From: JACCTU01 sp963798985
GTDB taxonomy: Bacteria > Actinomycetota > Thermoleophilia > Gaiellales > Gaiellaceae
Length of the DNA stretch: 64,000 bases
Reading direction: 5' to 3'
Assembly (NCBI GenBank): GCA_963798985.1
Contig: CAWCVL010000009.1
Span: 124,001-188,000 of the forward strand
Translations under genes and position numbers: made by a program
Shown: piece after piece, positions 1 to 10,402 of the stretch
Position numbering within the stretch: the first letter of the stretch is position 1
How the letters are laid out: each line of letters opens with the position of its first letter
Notes under the pieces: generated by a model
The model's database searches: none
The model's input: only the letters and a program-made list of their open reading frames with translations
What the model was told of the DNA's origin: nothing

Positions 1-290
1 CCGATCGCTTCGACACCGGCCACAGGTGGCCGGGGGCGGTCGAAGAGCTCCTTGAAGACCGTCACGAGCGCCCCCGCGGCCGCAACCGCGCCGAGTGCGG
101 CGAACGTCGCGCGCGGCAGGCACTTGCGCCGGCAGTCGCCCGCGGCGGCGAGCGCCGCAATCAACGGCCACTTGACCCACCACGCGGACGCCAGCAGAAG
201 CAGGAAGGTCGCCGGCCCCCAACGGATGTCCTCACCGAAAGAAGAGGCCGCGCCGTCTCCGGCGCGCAACGTCTCGAGCAACCAGTTCAA
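1..290 (-). CDS. PAP2-family phosphatase, N-terminal fragment cut by window edge
   Basis: Reading the minus strand from a TTG at 290 gives an open frame that leaves the window at base 1, about 96 residues. It contains a hydrophobic stretch (WGPATFLLLLASAWW) and then the motif KELFDRPRP, which fits the KX6RP signature of type 2 phosphatidic acid phosphatases (PAP2). Family members dephosphorylate lipid phosphates at the membrane. The remaining PAP2 motifs (PSGH, SRxxxxxHxxxD) would lie outside the window. It follows the GNAT gene by about 30 bases on the same strand. The start is uncertain; a second in-frame TTG lies three codons in. Confidence 0.6.
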   Translation of the reverse strand, partial: MNWLLETLRAGDGAASSFGEDIRWGPATFLLLLASAWWVKWPLIAALAAAGDCRRKCLPRATFAALGAVAAAGALVTVFKELFDRPRPPVAGVEAI

Positions 291-320
291 CGCGTCTCAG
301 GGTAGCTGCGCGACGAAGGG

Positions 321-1101
321 TCACAGGATCACGCTGCGGTAGTCGAGCACGTGGCGCATCCCGATGCTGCGGTAGAGGCCGAGCGCGGCACGTGTTCTCC
401 GGCCGGACGAACAGGCAGACCGACGGCGTTCGCTCGAGCAGGAGCCGGCAGAGATCCCGCAGCGCCCGCTTCGCGTAGCCGCGCCGCCGCGCCTCCGGGT
501 CGACCCACACCTGCTGGAGCTGAACCGCGGCCGGAGTCCACGCGGACGCCTCCGCCTTGAAGAGGATCACGTCGTCCTCGAGCCAGACCCAGGAGCGGCC
601 GTCCTCGATCTGCGCGCGAGTTCGCCAGCGGAAGCCGTCCGGGTCGCGCGCGAGCGGGTTCACGCCGAGCTCTTCCTCGTGCGCGAGCGCGCACGCTGGG
701 AGAAGCCGGTCGAGGTCGCCCGACGCAGCGGCACGTAGCCCCGTGCCCCCGGGCTCGGGCGTGTCCTCGAGCGAGAAGACCGGCTGGCCGGGCCGGTCCT
801 CGCGCGGAACGCCGAACCGCCTTCCCGCGGCCGCCCACAGCTCGTCGACCGCGCGCTCCTCGCCGATGATCATCCGCGCGCGCGAGCGTTCGACGCGCCG
901 GGCGAAGCGATCGCAGCCCTCCCCAGCGGGAACGACGTTCGCGCCGAGGTGGCAGAGCGCGGCAAGCCCGTCCTCCCCGCGAACCGCGGTGAACCGGCCC
1001 AGCCCGCGCCGGGCGACGTCCTCGAGGAAGACGCGCTCGACCGGCTCGCGCGCGCAGAACGCGAGGATCTGCTCCAGCCGCGGTTCGAAGAGCTCTCCCA
1101 C
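321..1101 (-). CDS. GNAT-family N-acetyltransferase (one frameshift)
   Basis: About 259 residues from a GTG at 1101. The C-terminal half has the GNAT acetyl-CoA-binding look: QVWVDPEARRRGYAKRAL matches the V-x-P-x-x-R-x-x-G-x-A segment, followed by the CLFVRPENT strand. The N-terminal half resembles the extra domain that precedes GNAT in many actinobacterial proteins. Near base 388 one surplus base shifts the frame. Removing it gives a normal ending (ALGLYRSIGMRHVLDYRSVIL, last residues of the fold) and a TGA at 321-323. The acyl acceptor cannot be told. It is transcribed divergently from the nucleoside phosphorylase gene, 25 bases away. Confidence 0.75.
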
Positions 1102-1126
1102 CGATGAGAAGATAGGTTCTCGCCCG

Positions 1127-1834
1127 ATGCCGATCCACGTCCGCGCAGAGCCAGGCGACTACGCAGAGGCCTGTCTCCTTCCGGGAGACCCGCTCCGCGC
1201 CAAGTACATCGCCGAGACGTACTTCGACAATCCCGTGCTCCGGAACGAGGAACGGGCGATGTACGGCTACACGGGCGAGTTCGAGGGCAAGCCGGTCTCG
1301 GTCCAGGCGACCGGCATGGGCTGTCCCTCGGCGGCGATCGTGATCGAGGAGCTCGTCCAGCTCGGCGTCAAGCGGCTGCTCCGCGTCGGCACCTGCGGAG
1401 GGCTGCAGCCCGACCTGAAGCTGGGCGACCTGATCGTCGCGGTGTCGGCGATCCCGGCGGACTCCACGGCCGTCCACCTCGTCAACGAGCCGCACGTCCC
1501 GACCGCCGACTGGGGGCTCGTCCACGCGGCCGTCCACTCCGCGAAGGAGATGGGCAAGCAGGTGCGCGTCGGCCCGATCGTCTCGAGCGATCTCTTCTAC
1601 AACCCCGACGGCGGGCAGTACCAGCGCTGGTCCGACCGCGGGGTGCTCGCGGTCGAGATGGAGGCCGCGGTGCTGTTCACCATCGGCGCGCTCCGGAAAG
1701 TGCACGCCGGCTGCCTGCTCACCGTCAGTGACGTGGTGATCGAGGGCGAGTTCGTGCGCATCTCAGACGAGGAGATGCGAAAAGCGGTCGACCAGATGAC
1801 GCAGCTCGCGCTGCGCACTGCGACCGGCCATTAG
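1127..1834 (+). CDS. deoD: Purine-nucleoside phosphorylase, DeoD type
   Basis: A 235-residue protein, the usual size for the hexameric DeoD class, which cleaves purine nucleosides with phosphate to the base and ribose-1-phosphate in nucleoside salvage. Visible family motifs are LLPGDPLRAKYIAE with the phosphate-binding Gly/Arg, GTCGGL in the centre, VEMEAAVLF (purine/ribose-binding Met-Glu) and SDVV, which carries the catalytic Asp. The ATG at 1127 was chosen because it opens directly on the family N-terminus. The downstream lipid-kinase gene begins at about its stop codon, suggesting cotranscription. Confidence 0.92.
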   Translation: MPIHVRAEPGDYAEACLLPGDPLRAKYIAETYFDNPVLRNEERAMYGYTGEFEGKPVSVQATGMGCPSAAIVIEELVQLGVKRLLRVGTCGGLQPDLKLGDLIVAVSAIPADSTAVHLVNEPHVPTADWGLVHAAVHSAKEMGKQVRVGPIVSSDLFYNPDGGQYQRWSDRGVLAVEMEAAVLFTIGALRKVHAGCLLTVSDVVIEGEFVRISDEEMRKAVDQMTQLALRTATGH

Positions 1835-2735
1835 CAAGACGGTCTTTCTCGTCAACCCGGCGTCGGCGAACGGCTCGACGGGCAAGCGCTGGCCCGAGCT
1901 CGCGCACATCGCCGCGGGCGAGGGGCTCGTCGGCGACGTGCTCTTCTCGGAGAGCCCGGGCATCTGACGAAGCTCGCGCGCGCAGGCGGTGGACGACGGT
2001 GCCGAGCTGCTCGTCGTCGTCGGCGGCGACGGCGCGTTCCACGAGGTCGTGAACGGCATCGTCGGCCGCGACGTCGAGGTCGCGCTGATGATGCGCGGCA
2101 CGGGGATGGACTTCCCGCGCACGTACGGGATCCCGACGAAGCCGGAAGAAGCCGCGCGTGTCGCGGCGAACGGCGTTCCGCGCGAGATCGACCTCGGCAA
2201 GGTCACCTTCCGCTCGTGGGCGGGTGTCGAGGAGACGGAGTACTTCGCGAACATCGGCAGCGCGGGCATGAGCGCCGCGGTCGCGCGACGTGCGAACACG
2301 AAGTCGAAGGCGATGGGCGGAAAGGCGAGCTTCTTCGTCGCGCTCGTCGAGGTCTTCTTCGGCTGGCGAAACGTCGAGATGCGCGTCCGGGTCGACGGCG
2401 AGGAGCGCCGCGGCGTGTTCAACAACACCGTCGTCGCGAACGGGCAGTACCACGGCGGCGGCATGTGGCTCGCGCCCGAGGCGCAGCCGGACGACGGCCT
2501 CTTCGACGTGCTCGTCTTCGGCGACCTGACGAAGACGGACTTCGTGCGGAACGTCGGGAAGATCTACCGGGGGACGCACCTCTCGCACCCGAAGATCGAG
2601 CAGCTGCGCGGCGCGCGGGTCGAGATCGACGCAGACGAGCCGCTCCCCATCGAGCTCGACGGGGAGCAGCCCGGAACCACGCCGGCGCGCTTCGAGATCG
2701 TGCCGCGCGCTCTGCGGGTGCGCGTTCCGGCTTAG
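1830..2735 (+). CDS. Diacylglycerol kinase-family lipid kinase (two compensating indels)
   Basis: The protein belongs to the DgkB/LCB5 lipid-kinase family: VFLVNPASANGSTGKRW at the start, VVVGGDGAFHEVVNG (the GGDGT-type ATP loop), and the C-terminal NNTVVANGQYHGGGMWLAP region. These enzymes phosphorylate diacylglycerol or related lipids. An in-frame TGA at 1965-1967 interrupts the sequence. The frame before and after is the same, and a missing base near 1960 with a surplus base near 1985 would restore SESPGHLTKLARQAVDDG. No standard start codon sits at the expected place: ATT at 1830 overlaps the deoD stop where ATG would be expected. Sequence error is the likeliest cause. Confidence 0.75.
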
Positions 2736-2898
2736 GAGGGTCTGGTGGAACGGGCCTCGTCGTCGGGGTGCGATGGGTGGTGCGAGGCAAGGACGCAGGG
2801 AGCGCTCGTATCCGGTGGATACGAGCGCGACTGAGGACGCCGCATCGCGCCGCCCAGCGCGGCCCGGCGGCTCAGCGCCTGTTTCACCAGACCCTCCT
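2734..2898 (+). repeat. Interspersed structured element, copy 1
   Basis: A 165-base long imperfect hairpin filling the gap between two convergent genes. The outermost arms are exact inverted repeats (AGGAGGGTCTGGTG at 2734-2747 and its complement at 2885-2898). The core is CAAGGACGCAGGGA (2788-2801), a perfect 12-bp stem with a 3-base loop (2802-2828), then GACTGAGGACG (2829-2839). The same core recurs at 37890 and 40882. Non-Watson-Crick pairs in the arms are mainly G-U/U-G on the plus strand, so the plus strand is the likely folding strand. I do not recognise it as a known RNA family. Confidence 0.8.
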
Positions 2899-3185
2899 TA
2901 GGTCTTCTTGCTCGACGACGACGTCTTACGGGCGGTCGCGGTCTTCCGTGAGCTGGAGCCGGAGGACTTCGAGAGGCGCTCGACCTTGCGTTCGAGGTCC
3001 TCGACGCGCTTCTCGAGCTTCTCCATCCCGCGCACCTTGCTCGCGAGCGCGTCGACCTGGTCCTTCAGGTTCGTCACGGCGCCGGTGACGCGGTCCATCC
3101 CCGAAGAGGAAACGAGCCGGCTCAGCACCTCTTCTCCTGCATCGGCCAGTCTCGTCAACACATCCGTCTGTTTGGTCTTCGCCAT
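2898..3185 (-). CDS. Small coiled-coil protein with basic Ser/Lys tail, unknown function
   Basis: 95 residues. The middle (LKDQVDALASKVRGMEKLEKRVEDLERKVERL) has heptad spacing of hydrophobic residues and should form a coiled coil. The last 25 residues are rich in Ser, Lys and Arg, like nucleic-acid- or polymer-binding tails. It resembles in layout small phasin-like or polyhydroxyalkanoate-accessory proteins, but no specific family is recognised. Its stop codon TAA overlaps the end of the repeat element. It diverges from the metallophosphoesterase gene. Confidence 0.65.
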   Translation of the reverse strand: MAKTKQTDVLTRLADAGEEVLSRLVSSSGMDRVTGAVTNLKDQVDALASKVRGMEKLEKRVEDLERKVERLSKSSGSSSRKTATARKTSSSSKKT

Positions 3186-3230
3186 CGAGGCTCCTTTGCG
3201 TTTGTTTTCCGCTCCCGTACCCTGCCAGAC

Positions 3231-5007
3231 GTGCGCGCACGCAGTCTGATCGCGGCGTGCCTCGCCGCGGGCCTGGCAGCGCTCGCCGCAGGTGCGGCCC
3301 CGCCCCCGCCGACGACGCTCGCCGGCACGATCGTCGATCTGAACCGCGACGGGCGCCTCGACCCGGCCGCGGGCGAGCAGCGGCTCGTGCGCACCGAGCT
3401 CGGCACGGCGCAGAGCGGTCGGGAATCACGCCGCCGCCTCATGCTCTCCTTCGTCCAGCTGTCCGACTTCCAGCTCGTCGACGAAGAGTCTCCGGCACGA
3501 GTCGAGCTCGTCGACCGGTACGGCGGCTCGCTCGATGCCGGCTACCGGCCGCAGGAAGGGCTGCTTCCATTCGTGATGGAGGAGTCGGCGCAGCAGGTGC
3601 GCCGGTTGCGGAGCCCGATCGACGGCAGCGCGCCCGCGCTCGCGATCGCGACCGGCGACAACGTGGACAACACGCAGCTGAACGAGACGCGCTGGTACAT
3701 CGACCTCCTCGACGGCGGCGTCGTCGTCAACCCGAACTCCGGCACCGATCCCGGTACGTGCAAGGTGCCCGCGCGCAACCGTCTCTACCAGGGCGTCAAG
3801 GGCGGCGGGGTGTACTACGACCCCGACAAGAGCGGGCGCGGCGCCGACGGTCCCGGCTACGCGCCGAGCGCCGCTGCTAACCGACGCGCGATCGGGCGTA
3901 CCAACGTCATGCGCGACTACCCCGGCATCTACGAGCTGATGAACCGGCCCTTCCGCGCGACCGGGCTGGGTCTTCCGTGGTACTCCGTCTTCGGGAACCA
4001 CGACGGGCTCGTGCAGGGCAACGTGCCGAACAACGATCTGTTCGCGCTCGCCGCGGTCGGGTGCGTGAAGCCGACGAAGCTGTCCGCGCGCGGGCTGACC
4101 GAGATCCGCGGCTTGCTCGTCGACGGGCTCACGCTCGTCGAGCGCTCGAGGCTCGTGGAGATCCTCTCCCGCGACCTCGTGGAGGTCGTCTTCGGTCCGC
4201 AGATCACCGGCGGCCGCTGGAGCCCGGTGCTACGCGACGTGCGGCGCAAGCTGTTGTCGCGCGCCGAGTACCTGCAAGAGCACTTTCGAACGCGCGGGCT
4301 TCCCAACGGACACGGCTACGGCGCCGCCGACGCGCCGCGAGGCATCGGCTACTACGCGTTCACCCCGAAGCCGGGCGTGCGCTTCGTCGTCCTCGACACC
4401 GTCGCCGACAGCGGCGACCAGGGGAACATCGACCGGACGCAGTTCCTGTGGCTCGACGCGGAGCTGACAGCGGCGGAAGCCCGCCGCGAGGTGATCCTCG
4501 CGTTCGGACACCACCCGCTCGCGAGCATGACGAACGGCGCGCCCGACGTGCACCTGGGCAGCGGCTCGTGCTCGCAATGCTCCGGAGCCCGTCGAGTGCC
4601 TGTTCCTGCGGCACCGCGGCGTCGTGGCGTTCGTCGCGGGTCACCAGCACCGCAACCGGATCGCCGCGCACCTGCGTCCCGGCGGCGGCTTCTGGGAGAT
4701 CGTCACCGCATCGCACGCGGACTGGCCACAGCAGTCGCGCTTGCTCGACCTGGTCGACAACGCCGACGGCACGCTCTCGATCTTCGGGACGATCTTCGAC
4801 CAGGGAGCGCCCGCGCGGCCAGGCCCTCGCCCGGCGCGTCGCGGGCCTCGGCTGAGCGCGCGAGAGGTCGAGTGGCTCGCGTCGATCGCGCGCGAGCTTT
4901 CCTACAACGATCCGCAGGCGGACAATGGGCGCGACGGGCTCGACGACCGGCGGGGGACGCCGGCCGACCGGAATGTCGAGCTGATCGTGCGGAACCCCTA
5001 CTCCTGA
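3231..5007 (+). CDS. Secreted metallophosphoesterase (one frameshift)
   Basis: About 591 residues from a GTG. The N-terminus is a signal peptide (basic start, then ACLAAGLAALAAGAAP). Metallophosphoesterase motifs appear in order: SFVQLSDFQ (metal-binding Asp), ATGDNVDN, FGNHDG (the GNHD block), GHHPL and GHQH (late metal-binding His). Such extracytoplasmic enzymes cleave phosphate esters; the substrate is not evident. Layout resembles the large actinobacterial secreted family typified by the Propionibacterium PPA1498 group. A surplus base near 4576 shifts the frame; removing it gives GSCSNAPEPVECLFLRHRG and continues to the TGA at 5005. It overlaps the convergent L,D-transpeptidase gene by 10 bases. 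Confidence 0.82.
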
Positions 5008-5798
5008 ATCACGACGGGCGTGCCCGAGAGCGTCGCGGCGAAGATCCGCCGCACGACCTCGTTGCGGACCCGGATGCACCCGTTCGACACCGCCTGCCCG
5101 ATCAGGTCGGGCCGGTTCGTCCCGTGGATCGCGATCGGGCCCCCCTGCGTCCAGCCGGTCAGCACCTCCGAGTAGGCGGCGATCCCGACCGCAGACGGCC
5201 CGAACGGGCCGCCCGCGTCGTTCGAGTGCAGGCGCTGGTCGACGTGGAACGTCCCGGTCGGCGTCGGCGTCGAGCTCGCCCCCACCGCCGCGCGCGTGGA
5301 GAGCACGCGCCGGCCCGAGCGGTAGAGCGTCACCCGCCGCTCGGAGAGATCGACGAGCAGCCGCGTCCGGACCTCGCCGACCGTCACATCCGCGGCGCGT
5401 ACCCACCCGAGCCGCCGGTTCGGCCGGCGGGGCAGGCGCACCTGGTACCAGCTCGGCTCGCAGTCCTCCTCGACCCGTCGGGCGACGACCCCGAAGACCG
5501 TCGGCACGCCGTTCAGGTTGAGCTTCCCGAAGCGCTCCCCCGGGCGACCGCCCGGGCGGTCGTAGATCCGAAGCGCGCGCCGCGCGGCCGCCCCGTACGC
5601 CAGCTCGTCGGAGCCCTGGGCCTCCACCGCGGCCGAACAGGCGGGCGAGGAAGTGGTCGCGGCCGTGATCGGCGCCGCCGGCACGGGCGGTGCCTCTTCG
5701 GCGCTCCCACCGCCGCAGCCGGCGAGCAGGACTGTAAGCAGTGCGTAAGAACTCGTCCCCAACAGGAGACCAATGACCCTTTTGAGCGTCGTAGTCAC
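4998..5798 (-). CDS. L,D-transpeptidase (YkuD) lipoprotein
   Basis: 266 residues from a GTG at 5798, chosen because AGGTAGGA lies upstream and the lipoprotein signal follows. The signal ends in LLAGC, a lipobox, so the protein should be lipid-anchored outside the membrane. A central region looks like an SH3-type domain. The C-terminal YkuD domain carries the catalytic signature: AIHGTNRPDLIG, then SNGCIRV with the active Cys. Family enzymes form 3-3 crosslinks in peptidoglycan. It converges on the metallophosphoesterase gene and diverges from the small CxxC gene. Confidence 0.9.
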   Translation of the reverse strand: MTTTLKRVIGLLLGTSSYALLTVLLAGCGGGSAEEAPPVPAAPITAATTSSPACSAAVEAQGSDELAYGAAARRALRIYDRPGGRPGERFGKLNLNGVPTVFGVVARRVEEDCEPSWYQVRLPRRPNRRLGWVRAADVTVGEVRTRLLVDLSERRVTLYRSGRRVLSTRAAVGASSTPTPTGTFHVDQRLHSNDAGGPFGPSAVGIAAYSEVLTGWTQGGPIAIHGTNRPDLIGQAVSNGCIRVRNEVVRRIFAATLSGTPVVIQE

Positions 5799-5825
5799 CG
5801 AAGAGCGTCCTACCTTTAGACGGAG

Positions 5826-5987
5826 ATGACCGTGCAGCAGACCCGGACCGACCCGCACAAGCACACGAGCGTTACCCTCCGCGCGATTCGTCAGCGTAGC
5901 GGTGTCCCGTACGAGATCGAGCGGAAGATCTGCTCGGCCTGCCAGCGTGTGCTGGACGAGAAGCCGCTCCGCCGCGCGGCCGCCTAG
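5826..5987 (+). CDS. Small CxxC protein, unknown function
   Basis: A 53-residue frame from ATG 5826 to TAG 5987, basic, with one CSAC pair near the middle followed by a basic tail (LRRAAA). A GTG at 5832 is a better start on spacing, because GGAG lies six bases ahead of it. A single CxxC could bind zinc or iron as a dimer. No family is recognised. It sits just upstream of the thioesterase gene and is divergent from the L,D-transpeptidase. Codon usage matches the neighbouring genes. Confidence 0.5.
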   Translation: MTVQQTRTDPHKHTSVTLRAIRQRSGVPYEIERKICSACQRVLDEKPLRRAAA

Positions 5988-6028
5988 CTCACCGCTCACT
6001 GCCGAGGGGCTTGCGCGAAGATGGCCGC

Positions 6029-6442
6029 GTGCCGTACGCATCCACGACCGAGATCCGGGCCCGCTTCGCCGAGACCGACGCGCAGGGGATCATCCACAAC
6101 AGCGTCTATCTCGTCTGGTTCGAGCTCGCCCGCGTCGAGTATCTCGAGCGCTTCACCGGCGGCTATTCGGCGCTTCGCGACCTGGGCGTCGAGGCGATCG
6201 TGACCGAGTCGCACGTCCGGTACCGCGAGCCGGCGCGCTTCGACGACCGGTTGGTCGTCAAGACGAGCTGCCGCGACATTCGCGGCGCGCGCTTCCGGTT
6301 CGTGTACGAGGTCGACCGGGACGGCACGACGATCGCCGACGGCGAGACGGCGCACGCGTGCGTGAGCTCCGAGACCTTCCTGCCGACGCGCGTACCGACG
6401 TGGCTCGCCGAGGCGATCGCGAAGGCCGAGGCTACGGCGTAG
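6029..6442 (+). CDS. Hotdog-fold acyl-CoA thioesterase, 4HBT/YbgC type
   Basis: About 137 residues from GTG 6029. The N-terminal block RFAETDAQGIIHNSVYLVWFELAR is split here as RFAETDAQGIIHN and VYLVWFE; the Asp and the D-x-x-G-x-x-H/N-N spacing match the 4-hydroxybenzoyl-CoA thioesterase/YbgC family, which hydrolyses acyl-CoA thioesters. ARFDDRLVVKT and GETAHACVS follow as in the family. A TTG at 6011 is an alternative start. Its stop overlaps the convergent VanW gene by 11 bases. Confidence 0.87.
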   Translation: MPYASTTEIRARFAETDAQGIIHNSVYLVWFELARVEYLERFTGGYSALRDLGVEAIVTESHVRYREPARFDDRLVVKTSCRDIRGARFRFVYEVDRDGTTIADGETAHACVSSETFLPTRVPTWLAEAIAKAEATA

Positions 6443-8310
6443 GCGGCGGCGGTGCCGGTGGCGGTGGCTTCGGGCTCGTCGGCGTCGTCGGCGTCGTCGG
6501 TGTCGTCGTGGTCGGCGTCGACGTCGTGGGCGGCTTTTCCTTCTTCTTCGTACCGATTCGGAGGACGCGCTTCTCGCCGCGGTAGTTCGTCCGCCACGTC
6601 TCGTCGTAGAGCACGCTCCCGTCCCTGTTGTAGACGGTGCGCGTGACCGTGACCGACTGCGGCGACGAGCCGAGCTCTTCGACGACTTCGGTGCCGACGG
6701 TGAGCGTCGGGTCCTTGATTCGCTTCACCGGCGGCTTGCCGGTCACCACCAGCGGGCCGGCCTCGCTGACCACGCGGCGCCCGGTCGGCACTCCCGCCAG
6801 GGTGATCGCGATCCCGTTGCTTCCCGACGCTCCGAGCACGACCATCCACCTGCCGGTGTCGTTGCGGAACTTCAGGTCGAGGTCGGGATAGTTGACCGTG
6901 GCGTCTCGACCGAGCTGGTAGCGGCTGATGTAGAGCGAGTGCGGGTTTCGCTCGAGCACCTTGACGCCCGCTTCCCACGCTGCGTTGAAGACGGTCGTCG
7001 CGACCTGCGAGACCCCGCCGCCGACGTCTTCTTCGTACTCGTTGCCGATGATCACCGGTGCCGAGCGGAAGCCGCGCTCGAGCGTGCGCGGGCCGACCGC
7101 CTCGTTCAGCGAGAACGTGTCCGCCGGGCGCGACGAGGGTCCCGTCGAGGAGCTGCACGGCGCGCTGCAGGTTCTGGATCCGGTCGGCGGTGCCGGAGTA
7201 GAAGGTCGAGTACGACGCGAGGACGCGCGTGATCCCGAGCCCGCGTGCCTTCTCGGTCGTCAGTTCCGGCGAGTGCTTCACCACAACGACGTCGCCGACC
7301 CGCGCCGCGGCCGGTGCAAGCGCAGCCGCGAGGATTCTGCGGCTGGTCGCCTCGACGTCGAGCTTGAGCCCGTCGGAGCTGGGAGTGATCACGATGGCGC
7401 CGGCGCTGGTCGAACGAAAGCCGGCATCGCTCGGCGGCCGCCCCACGCGCCTCCCGAAACGCTCGAACCAGGCCTCGGCCCGGGGCCCGCCGATGGCGAG
7501 CTTGCGCGAGCCGTCGTGCGGGAGCGCGAGCAGCTCCGCGATCCTCGGCTGCCGCAATCGCCACCAGGTCTTTCCGAGCTCGAGCCGGATCGGCGCCGAG
7601 AGCGCGCGACGCGTCTGGGCGAGCACGGGCTGGAGGTCGGCGGCGGTCACCGTGACCCGCTCGACCTCGACGGGGAGCGGCGTCTCAGCGCGGGAGAGCG
7701 AGGCGAGCGCGCCGACCATCGTCGCCGCCGCCCGCTCGCTGTTCAGCCTTCTGCCCGGCTGCCCCTCGACGAGCACGGGCTTCAACCCGTTGAGCACGAT
7801 CGCCGCCTCGCGGTTCGGCTGGTCGAGCTCGAGCGCGATCTGGCCGAGCTGGTACTCGAGCGCCGGCTCGTAGACCTGGGCGGGCGGGGCGATGTCTGCC
7901 CCGAAGACCCTGACCCGGACGCGCTGGAACCCGCGCAAGGGGCCCAGGCCCTCCCCCTGGCGCCGCGCGGCGTCCACCGCCGCGGCCCAGTCAGCCTCGA
8001 CGCCGAGCCGGTGCGGCGTGATCTTCCAGCGCTTCGAGCCGCTGAAGAAGGTGACCGGCACGTTCTCGAGCGCCGCCGCTCGCCGCTCCAGGAGCTGCTG
8101 GGCGGCCGAAGGGGTCAGCCCACCGACGCTGACGCCCGCGATCGTGACGCCGGCCGGGATCTTCGAAGGCGAGCCGGCGAAGACGGCGCCGAAGAGCGCG
8201 GCGAGCGCGAGCGCCACCGCGACCGCCGCCGCGAGGGCCTGCAGGAGCAGCCGAGAGCGCGCGCGTCGCCTGCGCGCGTTGAGCACGCCCTTCTGCGCCC
8301 TGACCGCCAA
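6432..8310 (-). CDS. VanW-family cell-wall protein (one frameshift)
   Basis: About 626 residues. One N-terminal membrane segment (LLLQALAAAVAVALALAALF) is followed by two copies of a putative peptidoglycan-binding region typical of VanW proteins (GVTIAGVSVGGLTPSAAQQLL begins the first). The VanW domain holds APGGTFSLNE and EEDVGGGVSQVATTVFNAA. A G5-like segment and a Pro/Thr-rich tail end the protein. It should be anchored outside the membrane; the biochemical role of VanW is unknown. A surplus base near 7118 splits the gene just before TFSLNE. Start is TTG at 8310. It overlaps the thioesterase gene 3' end. Confidence 0.85.
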
Positions 8311-8343
8311 CGGAGCAAGAGTAGCCGCCCCCGGGCGGCCTTC

Positions 8344-9164
8344 TCAGAACGCGAACAGCTCGATCCCGCCGCTCACGTTGAGGCCGACGCCGGTGATGTA
8401 GGCGGCGAGGTCGGAGCAGAGGAAGGCGATCGCGTTCGCGACGTCCTCGGGGTCTCCCGCGTGCTTGAACACCGTGCGGTTGACGATCCGCTCGTTCATC
8501 TCGGCGTTCGCGAAGTGGAACGCCTCGGTGCCGATCACGCCGGGCACGATCGCGTTGCAGGTGATCCCGTGGCGGCCGCCCTCCATCGCTAGCGTCTTGG
8601 TCAGGCCGAGGAGCCCCGCCTTCGTCGTCGAGTAGCTCGCCTGGCCGAAGCCCGCCGAGCGTGCCGGCGACCGACGCCATGTTCACGATCCGGCCCCAGC
8701 CACGCTCCCGCATGTGCGGCCACACAGCCTGCGAGCAGTTGAACGCTCCGGTCAGGTTGACGTCGAGGTCGCGCTGCCAGAGGCCGGGCGACTGGTTGTG
8801 GAACTGCGCGGCGTGGTCGAGAGTGCCCGCATTGTTGACGAGGATGTCGACCGAGCCGAACTCCTCGACCGCGCGCGCGACCGTCGCGTCGACCTGCTCG
8901 CGGTCGGTCACGTCGCACTTGATCGCGGCGGCGCGCCGGCCGAGCTCCTGGATCTCTCGCGCGGTCGCCTCGGTGTAGACGATCCCCTGCGCCTTCGCGA
9001 CCTGGGCGAGCGGCCCCCACCCGGCGACGTCCGAGTCGTCGGACTCGACCTGGATGTCGGCGATCACGACGTCCGCGCCCGCGCGCGCCAGCGTCAGCGC
9101 GTCGGCACGCCCGAGCCCGCGCGACCCGCCCGTGACGAGAGCGACCCGCCCGGACAGGTCGATC

Positions 9165-9175
<11 letters not shown>
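8344..9175 (-). CDS. Short-chain dehydrogenase/reductase (one frameshift)
   Basis: About 277 residues from a GTG. Classical SDR motifs: TGGSRGLG for cofactor binding, NNAG, and MASVAG with the catalytic Ser. The YxxxK pair (YSTTK) and the C-terminal half (GVIGTEAFHFANAEM, ending GGIELFAF) lie in the next frame. A surplus G near 8655 explains the break; without it the text reads GTLGGFGQASYSTTKAG. An insertion of about 30 residues after VVIADIQ is unusual but seen in some actinobacterial SDRs. Overlap by 11 bases with the upstream acyl-CoA dehydrogenase suggests a shared transcript and a role in lipid or hydroxyacyl oxidation. Confidence 0.85.
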
Positions 9176-10346
<1,171 letters not shown>

Positions 10347-10363
10347 GCCGCTCCGTCCAGGTT

Positions 10364-10385
10364 CGATTGACTAGTCAGTCAATCG
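10364..10385. promoter_or_regulatory. Palindromic operator between acyl-CoA dehydrogenase and patatin genes
   Basis: A perfect 9-4-9 inverted repeat, CGATTGACT-agtc-AGTCAATCG, sits between the divergent starts at 10346 and 10403. TetR-family repressors of fatty-acid and acyl-CoA genes in actinobacteria use palindromes of very similar design (TTGACT...AGTCAA). Position and symmetry are seen; the regulator is inferred and may or may not be the TetR gene at 19147. Confidence 0.65.
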
Positions 10386-10402
10386 TAGTGCATCCTGTGG
10401 AG

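Noticed and set aside
52..342. Plus-strand 96-codon frame at the window start
   Set aside because: It lies opposite the PAP2 fragment, whose KX6RP motif and hydrophobic segment make the minus strand the coding strand.
2749..3088. Short protein-coding reading through the element (KDAGS... in each copy)
   Set aside because: All three copies translate similarly only because the core is conserved; the frames have no ribosome site and diverge outside the core.
6450..6540. GTC/GGC-type short tandem repeat
   Set aside because: It encodes the Pro/Thr-rich C-terminal tail of the VanW protein on the minus strand; codon repetition explains it.
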